From: Gammaproteobacteria bacterium
GTDB lineage: Bacteria > Pseudomonadota > Gammaproteobacteria > JAKDMP01
Assembly (NCBI GenBank): GCA_027018875.1
Contig: JALUYA010000046.1
Coordinates: 1-37,940, forward strand
DNA length: 37,940 nt
Direction of reading: 5' to 3'
In this document: positions 1-6,832 of the stretch, one piece after another
Numbering within the stretch: position 1 is the first letter of the stretch
Layout of the letters: the number at the start of each line of letters is the position of its first letter
Position numbers and translations under genes: made by a program
Notes under the pieces: generated by a model
What the model saw: the letters and a program-made list of their open reading frames with translations, nothing else
What the model was told of the DNA's origin: nothing
Databases searched by the model: none

Positions 1-1
1 G

Positions 2-76
2 CGGCTGGCAAGCGCCGTGGCCATGGAAATCTCCGAGGAGTGGGTGAGCGCTCGGATCTACCTGACCGCCGCCTGA
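2..76 (+). CDS. IS256-family transposase, C-terminal fragment (cut by window edge)
   Basis: The last 24 codons of a reading frame that enters from the left end and stops with TGA at 74-76. The peptide ends in ISEEWVSARIYLTAA. This resembles the usual C-terminus of IS256/Mutator-type transposases, which end with an acidic-Glu-Trp stretch followed by a short R-x-Y-L tail. Only the end is visible, so the catalytic DDE residues cannot be checked. It sits directly beside a truncated IS4-type gene, which suggests one element inserted into another. The call rests on a short match and could be wrong. Confidence 0.5.
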   Translation, partial: RLASAVAMEISEEWVSARIYLTAA

Positions 77-95
77 TCATGTGCGTCGAAAGGAA

Positions 96-125
96 CGTCA
101 AATTTACAGAACAGAAGTTGCTTTA
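96..125. repeat. Probable terminal inverted repeat of the IS256-type element
   Basis: Just after the transposase stop lies AAATTTACAGAACAG. IS256-family ends commonly carry a similar TTTACA-AC block shortly after the transposase stop. The IS4-type reading frame on the other strand loses similarity to its family at about 120-128, so this point is the likely element boundary. The partner repeat and any target duplication lie outside the window. Confidence 0.35.
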
Positions 126-455
126 TCCAACCCCCTGGCAGTGGCTCAACAGCTTGCCAAATAATGCCTCGTACAGCGCATAAGGCTTCCCGTCATTGAT
201 GCGGGATAAATTGGATCGAGACAATTTCGCACTACCCAGATGATAAAGACGGTGGGCCTGTGCGGAGAGGTTATCCACAATGTCGCGCAAGCTGTTCCGC
301 CCAGCCAGTTGGGCCATGGCCAGGGTCACGAACTGCGGCCAGCGCGAGGCCGTGCGGAAGGAACGCCCCGAATGATGGCGTTTTGCAAGGGTCTCGAATT
401 CATGTCTCGGCACGGGTTTTAGTATTTGGGAGAAGATTGTATTACAATGAGCCAT
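123..455 (-). pseudogene. IS4-family (DUF4372) transposase, N-terminal remnant
   Basis: The 110-residue product begins MAHCNTIFSQILKPVPRHEF and contains RWPQFVTLAMAQLAGRNSLR and LYHLGSAKLSRSNLSRIND. These are the DUF4372 N-terminal domain that precedes the DDE catalytic domain in one branch of IS4 transposases. Full-length members are about 370-390 residues, so only the first quarter or so remains. The family match ends near LLSHCQ, and the frame then stops in sequence belonging to the neighbouring IS256-type end. No catalytic domain remains here, so the fragment is almost certainly inactive. The missing part may lie to the left of the IS256 element, outside the window. Confidence 0.85.
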
Positions 456-526
456 GGCCTGATTCTCCTATCTGGTTCAATAAGTTATCGTTAAACCCAT
501 TGTACCAATTATGGCTGAATCAGGCC
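456..526. repeat. Inverted repeat GGCCTGATTC / GAATCAGGCC beyond the IS4 start
   Basis: A perfect 10-base inverted pair at 456-465 and 517-526, separated by 51 bases. The left arm touches the start codon of the IS4 remnant on the minus strand. It may be part of the IS4 element's outer end or a leader hairpin of its transposase mRNA. No matching terminal repeat on the other side is available to decide. Confidence 0.4.
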
Positions 527-599
527 TCCTTATTTGTTCGTTAACGGGACAGCAGTGCTGTTCAATAGACCTTTACTGAAGCACAGGAGTTCGAGTTTT

Positions 600-3026
600 A
601 TGACATCAACGACCCGTAAGGATATGGCCGACTGGAGAATCAAGGCTGTTGAAAATGCGGCAGATGGCATTTTGTTGACGGACGGTGCATCCATTCTCGA
701 TTGCAATCCGTCAGCACTCGGGCTCTTCCAGTGCCAGGGGCGCTCGGAACTCGTCGGTCAACTCCTGCATGAGCTCATTCCGGACCTGCGCGCGATGGGG
801 AAACCGTCGGATCAAACCGCATGGACGCTCGCCGCCGGTACGTATAATGTGCCCGTACTGCGTCGAGATGGAGCACGTTTTGCGGCTGCGGTAACGATCT
901 ACTCGCTGCAGGGCGGATCTTCTCCGCGTTTCGCGGTCCGGATTCGCGAAACGCCGGCGCCGCGTTCATCCGCGGCGAATGAAAGCTCGCTCGATCGCTC
1001 CTACCTGCAGGCGTTGTTCGAGTATTCGCCCGAAGCCATTGTGGTGCTCGATCGTAAGGGGAGGATACTGTCGGCCAATCGTCGGTTCTATAGCATGTTC
1101 GGATATGCAGCCGAGGAAAGCCTGGGATGCGATATCGATCGATTGATCGTCCCGGTGTCGCTCCGAAAAGAAGCTGGAGATCTGAATAAAACGGCTCTGG
1201 TCGGCATGGGAGCCGAGTACCAGACCATTCGGCATCGCAAGGATGGCATGACCTTGCCGGTGTCGATCCTGGCCGCTCCGATCCTGCATGATGGCAAAGC
1301 CATCGCTTACTACGGTATTTATCGTGATCTCAGTGCCCTCCGGGATGCCGAATGGCAACTCGAACAGACCCAGACCCGCTTGGATGCGGTCATCAACCAG
1401 GCCCCCATCGCGCTGTTCACCCTCGACACGAATGCCGTATTTACTTTTTTCGCCGGTAAATCCATGCAAGGTGCGGGCCTCACCGCACAGGAGCTGATTG
1501 GACGCTCGGCCTATGATCTTTTTAAAGAAATTCCCGATCTTCCTGCGGCGATCGGCCAAGCCCTGAAAGGCGAAAGTGTAGCGATTGTAGTCACGTTTCG
1601 GGAATTGACGTACGAGATTCAATGCAGCCCGCTCCATGACGCCCAAGGGGGGAGTATTGGGGTACTCGGGGTTGCGCGAGACATCACTGAGATACATCTC
1701 GCCCGCAAACAACTCGAATTCATGGCGCACCATGACATCCTTACGGGTCTGCCGAACCGGGCACTGTTCAATGATCGTGTTCAGGAAGCGCTGGTTCGTG
1801 CCAAACGCCACAGGGCCAAGGCGGCATTGTTATTCTTCGATCTCGACCGATTCAAGCAAGTCAACGACACGCTGGGGCATCAGACCGGAGACCGCCTCCT
1901 CCAGTGGGTGGCGCAGAAGGCCCGGACTGCGGTGCGTGATATGGACACCTTGTCGCGTTTCGGGGGCGACGAGTTCGCGGTGCTGGTCGAAGACATCGAC
2001 ACGACTCTGGGTGCCGCGGTCGTGGCGCAGCGGCTACTCGATGTCCTTGGTGAACCTTTCAAGGATGACGGGCATTCGATCATGACCGGCGCCAGTCTGG
2101 GGATCAGTCTGTATCCGGACGATGGGCTCGATGTGGAGACGCTGCTTAAACATGCCGATATCGCCATGTACCGGGCGAAGGATTGCGGCCGGGGTCGCTA
2201 CGAGTTCTTCTCGAAGGACATGAGCGAGATTGCGACTACGATCTTCACGAAGACGACCTGGATGCGTCATGCTCTGGAGCATGAAGAGTTCGTATTGCAC
2301 TATCAGCCGGTGGTAAGTCTCAAGGATGGAAGCCTGACCGGAGTCGAGGCCCTGATTCGACTCCGGCAACCTGACGGTACGCTGATGCCGCCACTTGAGT
2401 TTATCGCACTGGCGGAAGAAACAGGGCTGATTTTTCCCATCGGTCGGTGGGTGGTTCAGGAAGCCTGCCGGCAGTGGAAGGCGTGGCAGACTGAGGGCGG
2501 ACAGAATCTGCGGATGGCGATCAATCTCTCCGCGCGGGAGTTTCACGATCAAGCATTCGTACGTACTATCGGGGATACACTTGAAGCGCACGAGGTGCCT
2601 GCCGAACGGTTCATGGTCGAGATTACCGAGAGCATGATGTTCCCGGACGCCATCGAGGCGCGTGCCATGCTCGGCGAGCTGCGCGATATGAAGATTGCAG
2701 TCGCGATCGACGATTTCGGTACCGGTTATTCCTCCCTGGCCTATCTGAAAGACTTCCCGGCGGATTACGTCAAGATCGATCAATCCTTCATGGCCGGGTT
2801 GCCGGGGGACGAGAAGACGTGTGGCATCGTCCGTACCATCGTTGCCATGGCCAAGAACCTCGGGCTCGGCGTCATCGCGGAGGGGATAGAGACCGCGGCC
2901 CAGCACTGCTACCTGCAGGCGCTTGAGTGTGACGAAGCCCAAGGATTTCTGTTCGGGGTACCGGCCGAGGCGTCGATTTTCTCCCAACGATTGGAAAAGG
3001 GGACATACGTTATCAGAAGTCTTTAA
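600..3026 (+). CDS. PAS-PAS-PAS-GGDEF-EAL cyclic-di-GMP signalling protein
   Basis: An 808-residue soluble protein that makes and/or degrades cyclic di-GMP in response to a signal sensed by its PAS domains. Three PAS domains fill roughly residues 10-375. The GGDEF domain has an intact GGDEF motif at 455-459, preceded five residues upstream by RDMD (446-449), a match to the RxxD inhibitory site. The EAL domain has EAL at 583-585, DDFGTGYSSL near 703, KIDQSF, and a QGFLFG end motif, so both catalytic halves look competent. No membrane segments are seen. The ATG at 600 is chosen because AGGAG lies at 585-589. The frame stays open to an earlier ATG at 534, inside the presumed IS end. The gene stands alone next to IS debris. 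Confidence 0.93.
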   Translation: MTSTTRKDMADWRIKAVENAADGILLTDGASILDCNPSALGLFQCQGRSELVGQLLHELIPDLRAMGKPSDQTAWTLAAGTYNVPVLRRDGARFAAAVTIYSLQGGSSPRFAVRIRETPAPRSSAANESSLDRSYLQALFEYSPEAIVVLDRKGRILSANRRFYSMFGYAAEESLGCDIDRLIVPVSLRKEAGDLNKTALVGMGAEYQTIRHRKDGMTLPVSILAAPILHDGKAIAYYGIYRDLSALRDAEWQLEQTQTRLDAVINQAPIALFTLDTNAVFTFFAGKSMQGAGLTAQELIGRSAYDLFKEIPDLPAAIGQALKGESVAIVVTFRELTYEIQCSPLHDAQGGSIGVLGVARDITEIHLARKQLEFMAHHDILTGLPNRALFNDRVQEALVRAKRHRAKAALLFFDLDRFKQVNDTLGHQTGDRLLQWVAQKARTAVRDMDTLSRFGGDEFAVLVEDIDTTLGAAVVAQRLLDVLGEPFKDDGHSIMTGASLGISLYPDDGLDVETLLKHADIAMYRAKDCGRGRYEFFSKDMSEIATTIFTKTTWMRHALEHEEFVLHYQPVVSLKDGSLTGVEALIRLRQPDGTLMPPLEFIALAEETGLIFPIGRWVVQEACRQWKAWQTEGGQNLRMAINLSAREFHDQAFVRTIGDTLEAHEVPAERFMVEITESMMFPDAIEARAMLGELRDMKIAVAIDDFGTGYSSLAYLKDFPADYVKIDQSFMAGLPGDEKTCGIVRTIVAMAKNLGLGVIAEGIETAAQHCYLQALECDEAQGFLFGVPAEASIFSQRLEKGTYVIRSL

Positions 3027-3242
3027 CCACGGTTACGCGGGTTGCACTTGCATCCTGCCTAGAGAGACAACTACATCTTTTTTGGGAGACCGAGGCACAC
3101 TCTCTTCGTCACCTGGCATCGCCGATTGTGGGCAATGCCAATCTCCCTCTCTATGACTCATCATAATGGGCTCCTCCGTCACATGCCCCCATTAGAAAAA
3201 TGGTGGTATTACGGCTTTGGACTAACATCCAGCCCGGGGAGG

Positions 3243-3271
3243 TTGACCCGCTAAAAAGTTGGGGCTAAGCT
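3243..3271 (+). promoter_or_regulatory. Candidate promoter of the YHS protein gene
   Basis: TTGACC (3243-3248) is a five-of-six -35 match. It is followed after 17 bases by TAAGCT (3266-3271), a weak -10. The spacer carries a loose CCC...GGG dyad around an A run, which could be an operator. The rest of the gap from 3027 shows no gene. Confidence 0.35.
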
Positions 3272-3312
3272 GGAGCAACTCCTGAAATACCCATGAAAGG
3301 AGGTGAAACAAA

Positions 3313-3489
3313 ATGACGGAACAAGTCAAAGATCTCGTCTGTGGGATGACCCTGAATAAAGACCGGGCGGCGGCAACGGGCGAATACCAAGGCCACGCCT
3401 ACTATTTCTGCTCCCCAGGCTGCAAGGCCGAGTTCGAGAAGGCTCCGAAGAAGTACGCAGAAGCCACCGGTCAAACCCATCGGCATTGA
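3313..3489 (+). CDS. Small YHS-domain protein (58 aa)
   Basis: The product starts MTEQVKDLVCGMTLNKDRAA and contains YYFCSPGCKAEFE. This is the YHS domain: a D-x-V-C-G-M entry followed by a Y-F-C-S-x-x-C-K knuckle. YHS domains occur at the ends of copper-transporting P-type ATPases and as small stand-alone proteins, and are thought to bind metal through the conserved cysteines (Cys10, Cys33, Cys37 here). It has a near-perfect Shine-Dalgarno sequence, AAAGGAGGTG, at 3296-3305, so strong translation is expected. There is no signal peptide. It lies upstream of the secreted propeller-rhodanese gene on the same strand, with about 155 bases between them. The metal is not known; copper is an inference from the family. 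Confidence 0.85.
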   Translation: MTEQVKDLVCGMTLNKDRAAATGEYQGHAYYFCSPGCKAEFEKAPKKYAEATGQTHRH

Positions 3490-3577
3490 TAAGCTGACCA
3501 CCTTGCCGCCGCCGCGTCAAGGGGTAGGATCAGGGCGTCTCCAATCTTGCGCTTCTCTTCATTCGCCCGGTTATCTA

Positions 3578-3593
3578 GAAAGGAGATGAAACA
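3578..3593 (+). repeat. Second copy of the YHS leader/ribosome-binding motif
   Basis: GAAAGGAGATGAAACA differs by one base from GAAAGGAGGTGAAACA at 3295-3310, where it serves as the ribosome-binding region of the YHS gene. Here no suitable start codon follows at the right distance: the overlapping ATG at 3586 leaves no spacer. It could be the scar of a deleted duplicate gene or a regulatory site shared by the two transcripts. Confidence 0.5.
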
Positions 3594-3644
3594 GGGCTAC
3601 CCCGGTCCCTTCACTACCCAGGCACTTAGAAACGAGGAACCAAC

Positions 3645-4997
3645 ATGAATGTTAAACCGATTATCGCCGCTGTGCTCGCATTACCGCTTGGATTTCTGCC
3701 CTTCTCAGCCGCCCCGGCGGCCCCGGGACCTCAGCCCATGCTGGCCGTTGCCCTGGGAGGAGGCGGCCAGATTGCGCTGGTCAATACCGCCTCCGGCAAG
3801 TTGGTTAGGATCGACGTTGGTTCGGTGATTCACGGCGTGGGGGTGCTGCCCGATGGACGCACGGCCTACGCCGCCAGCCGCAACTCCGATGAAGTCTCGG
3901 TAATCGATCTCTCCCGGCGGAAGGTGATCAAGCGGATCGATGTCGGCGGCCGATCACACCATATCGCGGTAAGCCCCGACGGTCGCTGGGTCTACGTCAC
4001 CGTTGATGGCAACAATACCGTCGCCGTTATCGACGCCGGTACCGCCGCGTTGGCAACTTCTATTCCGGTGGGGGCTGGACCCACCTACACGGTTTTTTCT
4101 CCCGACGGTAGCCGGGCCTACGTGTCGAGCAAGAAAGCAGGAACCATCTCCGTGATCGATATGGCCCGGATGAAGGTCATCAAGAAGATCACGGCGGGTA
4201 AACAACCGGATCACCTGGCCCTCACCCCCGACGGGAACATCCTCTATGTGACCAATTATGGCTCCAACAATGTGAGTGCAATCGACACCCGCAGCGACCG
4301 GGTAATGGCCACCATCCCGGTGGGCAAAGGGCCGCATGGGATCGCCGTAGTCGAGCGTCGGGGACGGCTTCTGGTCGCCGTGGGCAACCTGGCAGAGACC
4401 TCGCTCTCGCTGATCGATGTGGCCACAAATCGCGTGGTTCAAACGATCGCTCTGGGCACCGCCCCGATGCACCTGACGGCCTCACCCGATCGCAACACGC
4501 TCTATATAGGCAGCATCCCCGCCAGGCAACTCCTGGTCTATGACGTCGCGCGCGGCCGGGTGATCAAGCGGATCAACCTGGGAGGAAAGGTTCAGATCCA
4601 CCAGATCGCTGTGATTAAAAAGCCAATAATGGGCGGTTCCAAGACCATCCAATCCCACGGCGGCAGCTATCACAATATCGACGCGAGGCAGCTGCGGGTC
4701 ATGATGCAGGACAAAGCCTTCCTGCTGATCAATGTTCATATCCCCTATCAGGGCGAGCTGCCGCGGACGGACCGGTTCATCCCCTTCAATAAGATCGAGC
4801 AAAATCTCGATCAACTGCCTAAAGACAAGTCAGCCAAGATCGTAGTCTACTGCCGCAGTGGAAGGATGAGCGCCATCGCCGCAAAAACCTTGGTGAAACT
4901 TGGCTACACCAACGTCTGGAACCTCAAACGAGGGATGCGCGGGTGGCAACAGGCAGGCTACCCTCTCTTAAAAAAGACCCATGGTTCTTCGGGGTGA
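3645..4997 (+). CDS. Secreted YVTN beta-propeller / rhodanese fusion protein
   Basis: A 450-residue protein with an N-terminal signal peptide (hydrophobic core about residues 7-22, Ala-rich end near 27), so a periplasmic location is expected. Residues about 30-320 form YVTN/40-residue propeller repeats, with recurring blocks such as GRTAYAASRNSDEVSVIDLS, GRWVYVTVDGNNTVAVIDAG and GNILYVTNYGSNNVSAIDTR. Residues about 340-445 are a rhodanese domain with active-site loop CRSGRMS and Cys403, followed by NLKRGMRGWQQAGYPL, a typical rhodanese end. Rhodaneses carry sulfane sulfur on that cysteine. The substrate here is unknown. The ribosome-binding site is GAGGA just before the ATG. The fusion of these two modules is uncommon as far as I know, and it follows a YHS metal-binding gene. 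Confidence 0.88.
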   Translation: MNVKPIIAAVLALPLGFLPFSAAPAAPGPQPMLAVALGGGGQIALVNTASGKLVRIDVGSVIHGVGVLPDGRTAYAASRNSDEVSVIDLSRRKVIKRIDVGGRSHHIAVSPDGRWVYVTVDGNNTVAVIDAGTAALATSIPVGAGPTYTVFSPDGSRAYVSSKKAGTISVIDMARMKVIKKITAGKQPDHLALTPDGNILYVTNYGSNNVSAIDTRSDRVMATIPVGKGPHGIAVVERRGRLLVAVGNLAETSLSLIDVATNRVVQTIALGTAPMHLTASPDRNTLYIGSIPARQLLVYDVARGRVIKRINLGGKVQIHQIAVIKKPIMGGSKTIQSHGGSYHNIDARQLRVMMQDKAFLLINVHIPYQGELPRTDRFIPFNKIEQNLDQLPKDKSAKIVVYCRSGRMSAIAAKTLVKLGYTNVWNLKRGMRGWQQAGYPLLKKTHGSSG

Positions 4998-5280
4998 GTG
5001 GGGGATGGCGACCTGGTGCATAGAACGAGCTGTTCGGCGAATGTTATCGCCCGAGCGGGCCGAGTAGTTCGTGCTCGAGGGTTTGACGCCATCTGGCTTC
5101 CCCGAGGCATAACGCAGAAGCCGGGGAAATTCCTCTTTTGGCTTACGGCACTTGTGAGAGAAAGCACGCCCTTAACTGCGGACCTGAACCGCAAAGATGA
5201 CCCCGTTCGAGTAGACGGCCAGACCGTCGGCGCATAGGCGAACCGCCGGACAAACCACCCCCCGGGCCGGCATCGGGCAC

Positions 5281-6528
5281 TCAGGCGGGCCGCACATCAT
5301 CGAACCGATCCACGTGGCGCAGTGCCGGGAAACGCCAGGCCCAGATCGCGACAACCGCCAAGGTTCCGATTCCGCCGAGCACCACCGCCGGCACGGTTCC
5401 GAACCAATGGGCCGTAAGCCCCGACTCGAATTCGCCCAATTCGTTTGAACTGCCGACAAAGAGCGCGTTGACCGCGCTCACCCGCCCCCGCATCTCGTCC
5501 GGAGTCGCCATCTGAACCAGGGTCAAACGGATCAGCACGCTCACCATATCGGCTCCGCCGGCTATTGCCAGCATAACCATCGACAACGTGAAACTTCGCG
5601 ACAACCCAAAGACCAGCGTTGCCAGTCCGAACAGGGCCACACACGCGAACATGATTCGCCCGGCCCCGTGCCTTAGCGGATGCCGCCCGAGATATAGGCC
5701 CATAAAGAGTGCGCCAACCGCCCCGGCGCTTCGCAACGCACCCAGTCCGAGCGGCCCGACATGCAGAATATCGCTCGCGAAAACCGGCAGGAGCGCGGTG
5801 GAACCACCGAACAGCACCGCAAACAGATCGAGCGAAATTGCGCCGAGAATCACCGGGTTGCGCCGCACATAAGCAATCCCCGCGGTGAACCGCTCAAACG
5901 CGGCCCGGTGCCGGGGATCGCGTCGCTGCCTGCGCCCGGCCCGAATGGTTGCCACCAGGGCTGCGGCTACAAGAAAAAGTGCCATGCAAATCCCGTACGC
6001 CACAACGGGACCCAGCAGATAGGCCGCTCCGCCCAGCGCCGGGCCGCCGATCACGGCCACCTGAAAAATGGAGGAGTTCCAGACAATCACACGGCTCAGC
6101 TCTCCGGGCGGTACCAGCAGGGGAAGATAGGACTGCATCGCCGGCCCCGCAAAGGCCCGGGCGACCCCGAATAAAGCCAACACGGCATAAAAAAACAGTA
6201 GCCTTGCCGGTTGTCCCAGCGATAACAGGAGCAACAGCCCACAGGCCAGCGCCTGCACCAACGCCGCCGCCGCAAGCAACCGCCTGCGGTTCAAGCGATC
6301 CGCGAGATCACCGGCCGGAAGCACCGCCAGCGCCATGGGGATGAACTGAGCAAGCCCGACCCAGCCCAGGGCCAGGGTGGAATGAGAGATAGCGTAGATT
6401 TGCCAGCCCACCACCACGGCCAACATCTGCGCGGCCACCGATCCCGAAAATCGAGCCACCAAAAGCGGGCGCACGCCCGCACGATACAGTACCGACCGGG
6501 GATTTAACCCCTCATGATTTTTATTCAT
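5281..6528 (-). CDS. MFS transporter, EntS-like (MFS_3) exporter
   Basis: A 415-residue integral membrane protein with about 12 hydrophobic segments. The loop-2 signature appears as GDLADRLNRRRLLAAAALVQ after the second helix, and MRGRVSAVNALFVGSSNELG lies near the C-terminal third. These features fit the MFS_3/EntS group, which exports small molecules such as siderophores, although substrates vary widely. The start at 6528 (MNKNHEGLNP) is chosen because AGGA precedes it by nine bases and the first helix follows shortly after. The frame is open further upstream, but that part is Arg/Pro-rich and lacks family character. The gene is divergent from the BNR-repeat gene. The substrate cannot be told from sequence. 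Confidence 0.88.
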   Translation of the reverse strand: MNKNHEGLNPRSVLYRAGVRPLLVARFSGSVAAQMLAVVVGWQIYAISHSTLALGWVGLAQFIPMALAVLPAGDLADRLNRRRLLAAAALVQALACGLLLLLSLGQPARLLFFYAVLALFGVARAFAGPAMQSYLPLLVPPGELSRVIVWNSSIFQVAVIGGPALGGAAYLLGPVVAYGICMALFLVAAALVATIRAGRRQRRDPRHRAAFERFTAGIAYVRRNPVILGAISLDLFAVLFGGSTALLPVFASDILHVGPLGLGALRSAGAVGALFMGLYLGRHPLRHGAGRIMFACVALFGLATLVFGLSRSFTLSMVMLAIAGGADMVSVLIRLTLVQMATPDEMRGRVSAVNALFVGSSNELGEFESGLTAHWFGTVPAVVLGGIGTLAVVAIWAWRFPALRHVDRFDDVRPA

Positions 6529-6832
6529 CGCGGACAATCCTATCAGCGTGCCAGCTTCCATTCCCCGGGGATCCCCCCTTAAAGGCCGGAGTCCGCGTTG
6601 CCTAATGCCCCACGCGCGCATCATGACCGGGATTGGTTCGCTCGAGCGGCGGCGGGCAAGGCGACTCCATCGCCTCGATCCCGGTGGCAATGGCGGCACC
6701 AACACCGCGCTGACGCCCAATTCCCGCAAGCGTTGCGAACCTGACGAAATAAAAAGAAGCGCCCTCCACAGCCGAAGAAATCTTTCTGATGGGGTGCTAT
6801 TCTTTAAAAATATGGTTTTTGCAGGGGCCTCG
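6529..6832. other. Divergent intergenic region between the MFS and BNR genes
   Basis: About 300 bases without a convincing gene. Both the MFS frame (minus) and the BNR frame (plus) stay open through it, but the translations are Arg/Pro/Gly-rich and unlike either protein. It should hold both promoters. An AT-rich patch near 6787-6820 is the best place for the BNR promoter, but I see no clear -35/-10 pair. Confidence 0.5.

Noticed and set aside
966-2987. Long minus-strand frames opposite the GGDEF-EAL gene
   Set aside because: These mirror the codon pattern of a clear plus-strand gene with conserved motifs and have no recognisable domains of their own.
3586-3647. A 20-codon leader peptide (MKQGYPGP...) overlapping the propeller-rhodanese start
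   Set aside because: The Shine-Dalgarno-like sequence directly abuts the ATG with no spacer, so initiation is unlikely.
4998-5237. Plus-strand 79-codon frame after the propeller-rhodanese gene
   Set aside because: No ribosome-binding site, no recognisable motif and odd composition. The gap also holds a weak TTCCCCG/CGGGGAA hairpin (5098-5128) without a T-run, so I call neither a gene nor a terminator.
6548-6832. N-terminal extension of the BNR protein from an ATG at 6548
   Set aside because: It would place about 95 Arg/Pro-rich residues before a clear signal peptide, which makes no sense for export. The start at 6833 fits better.
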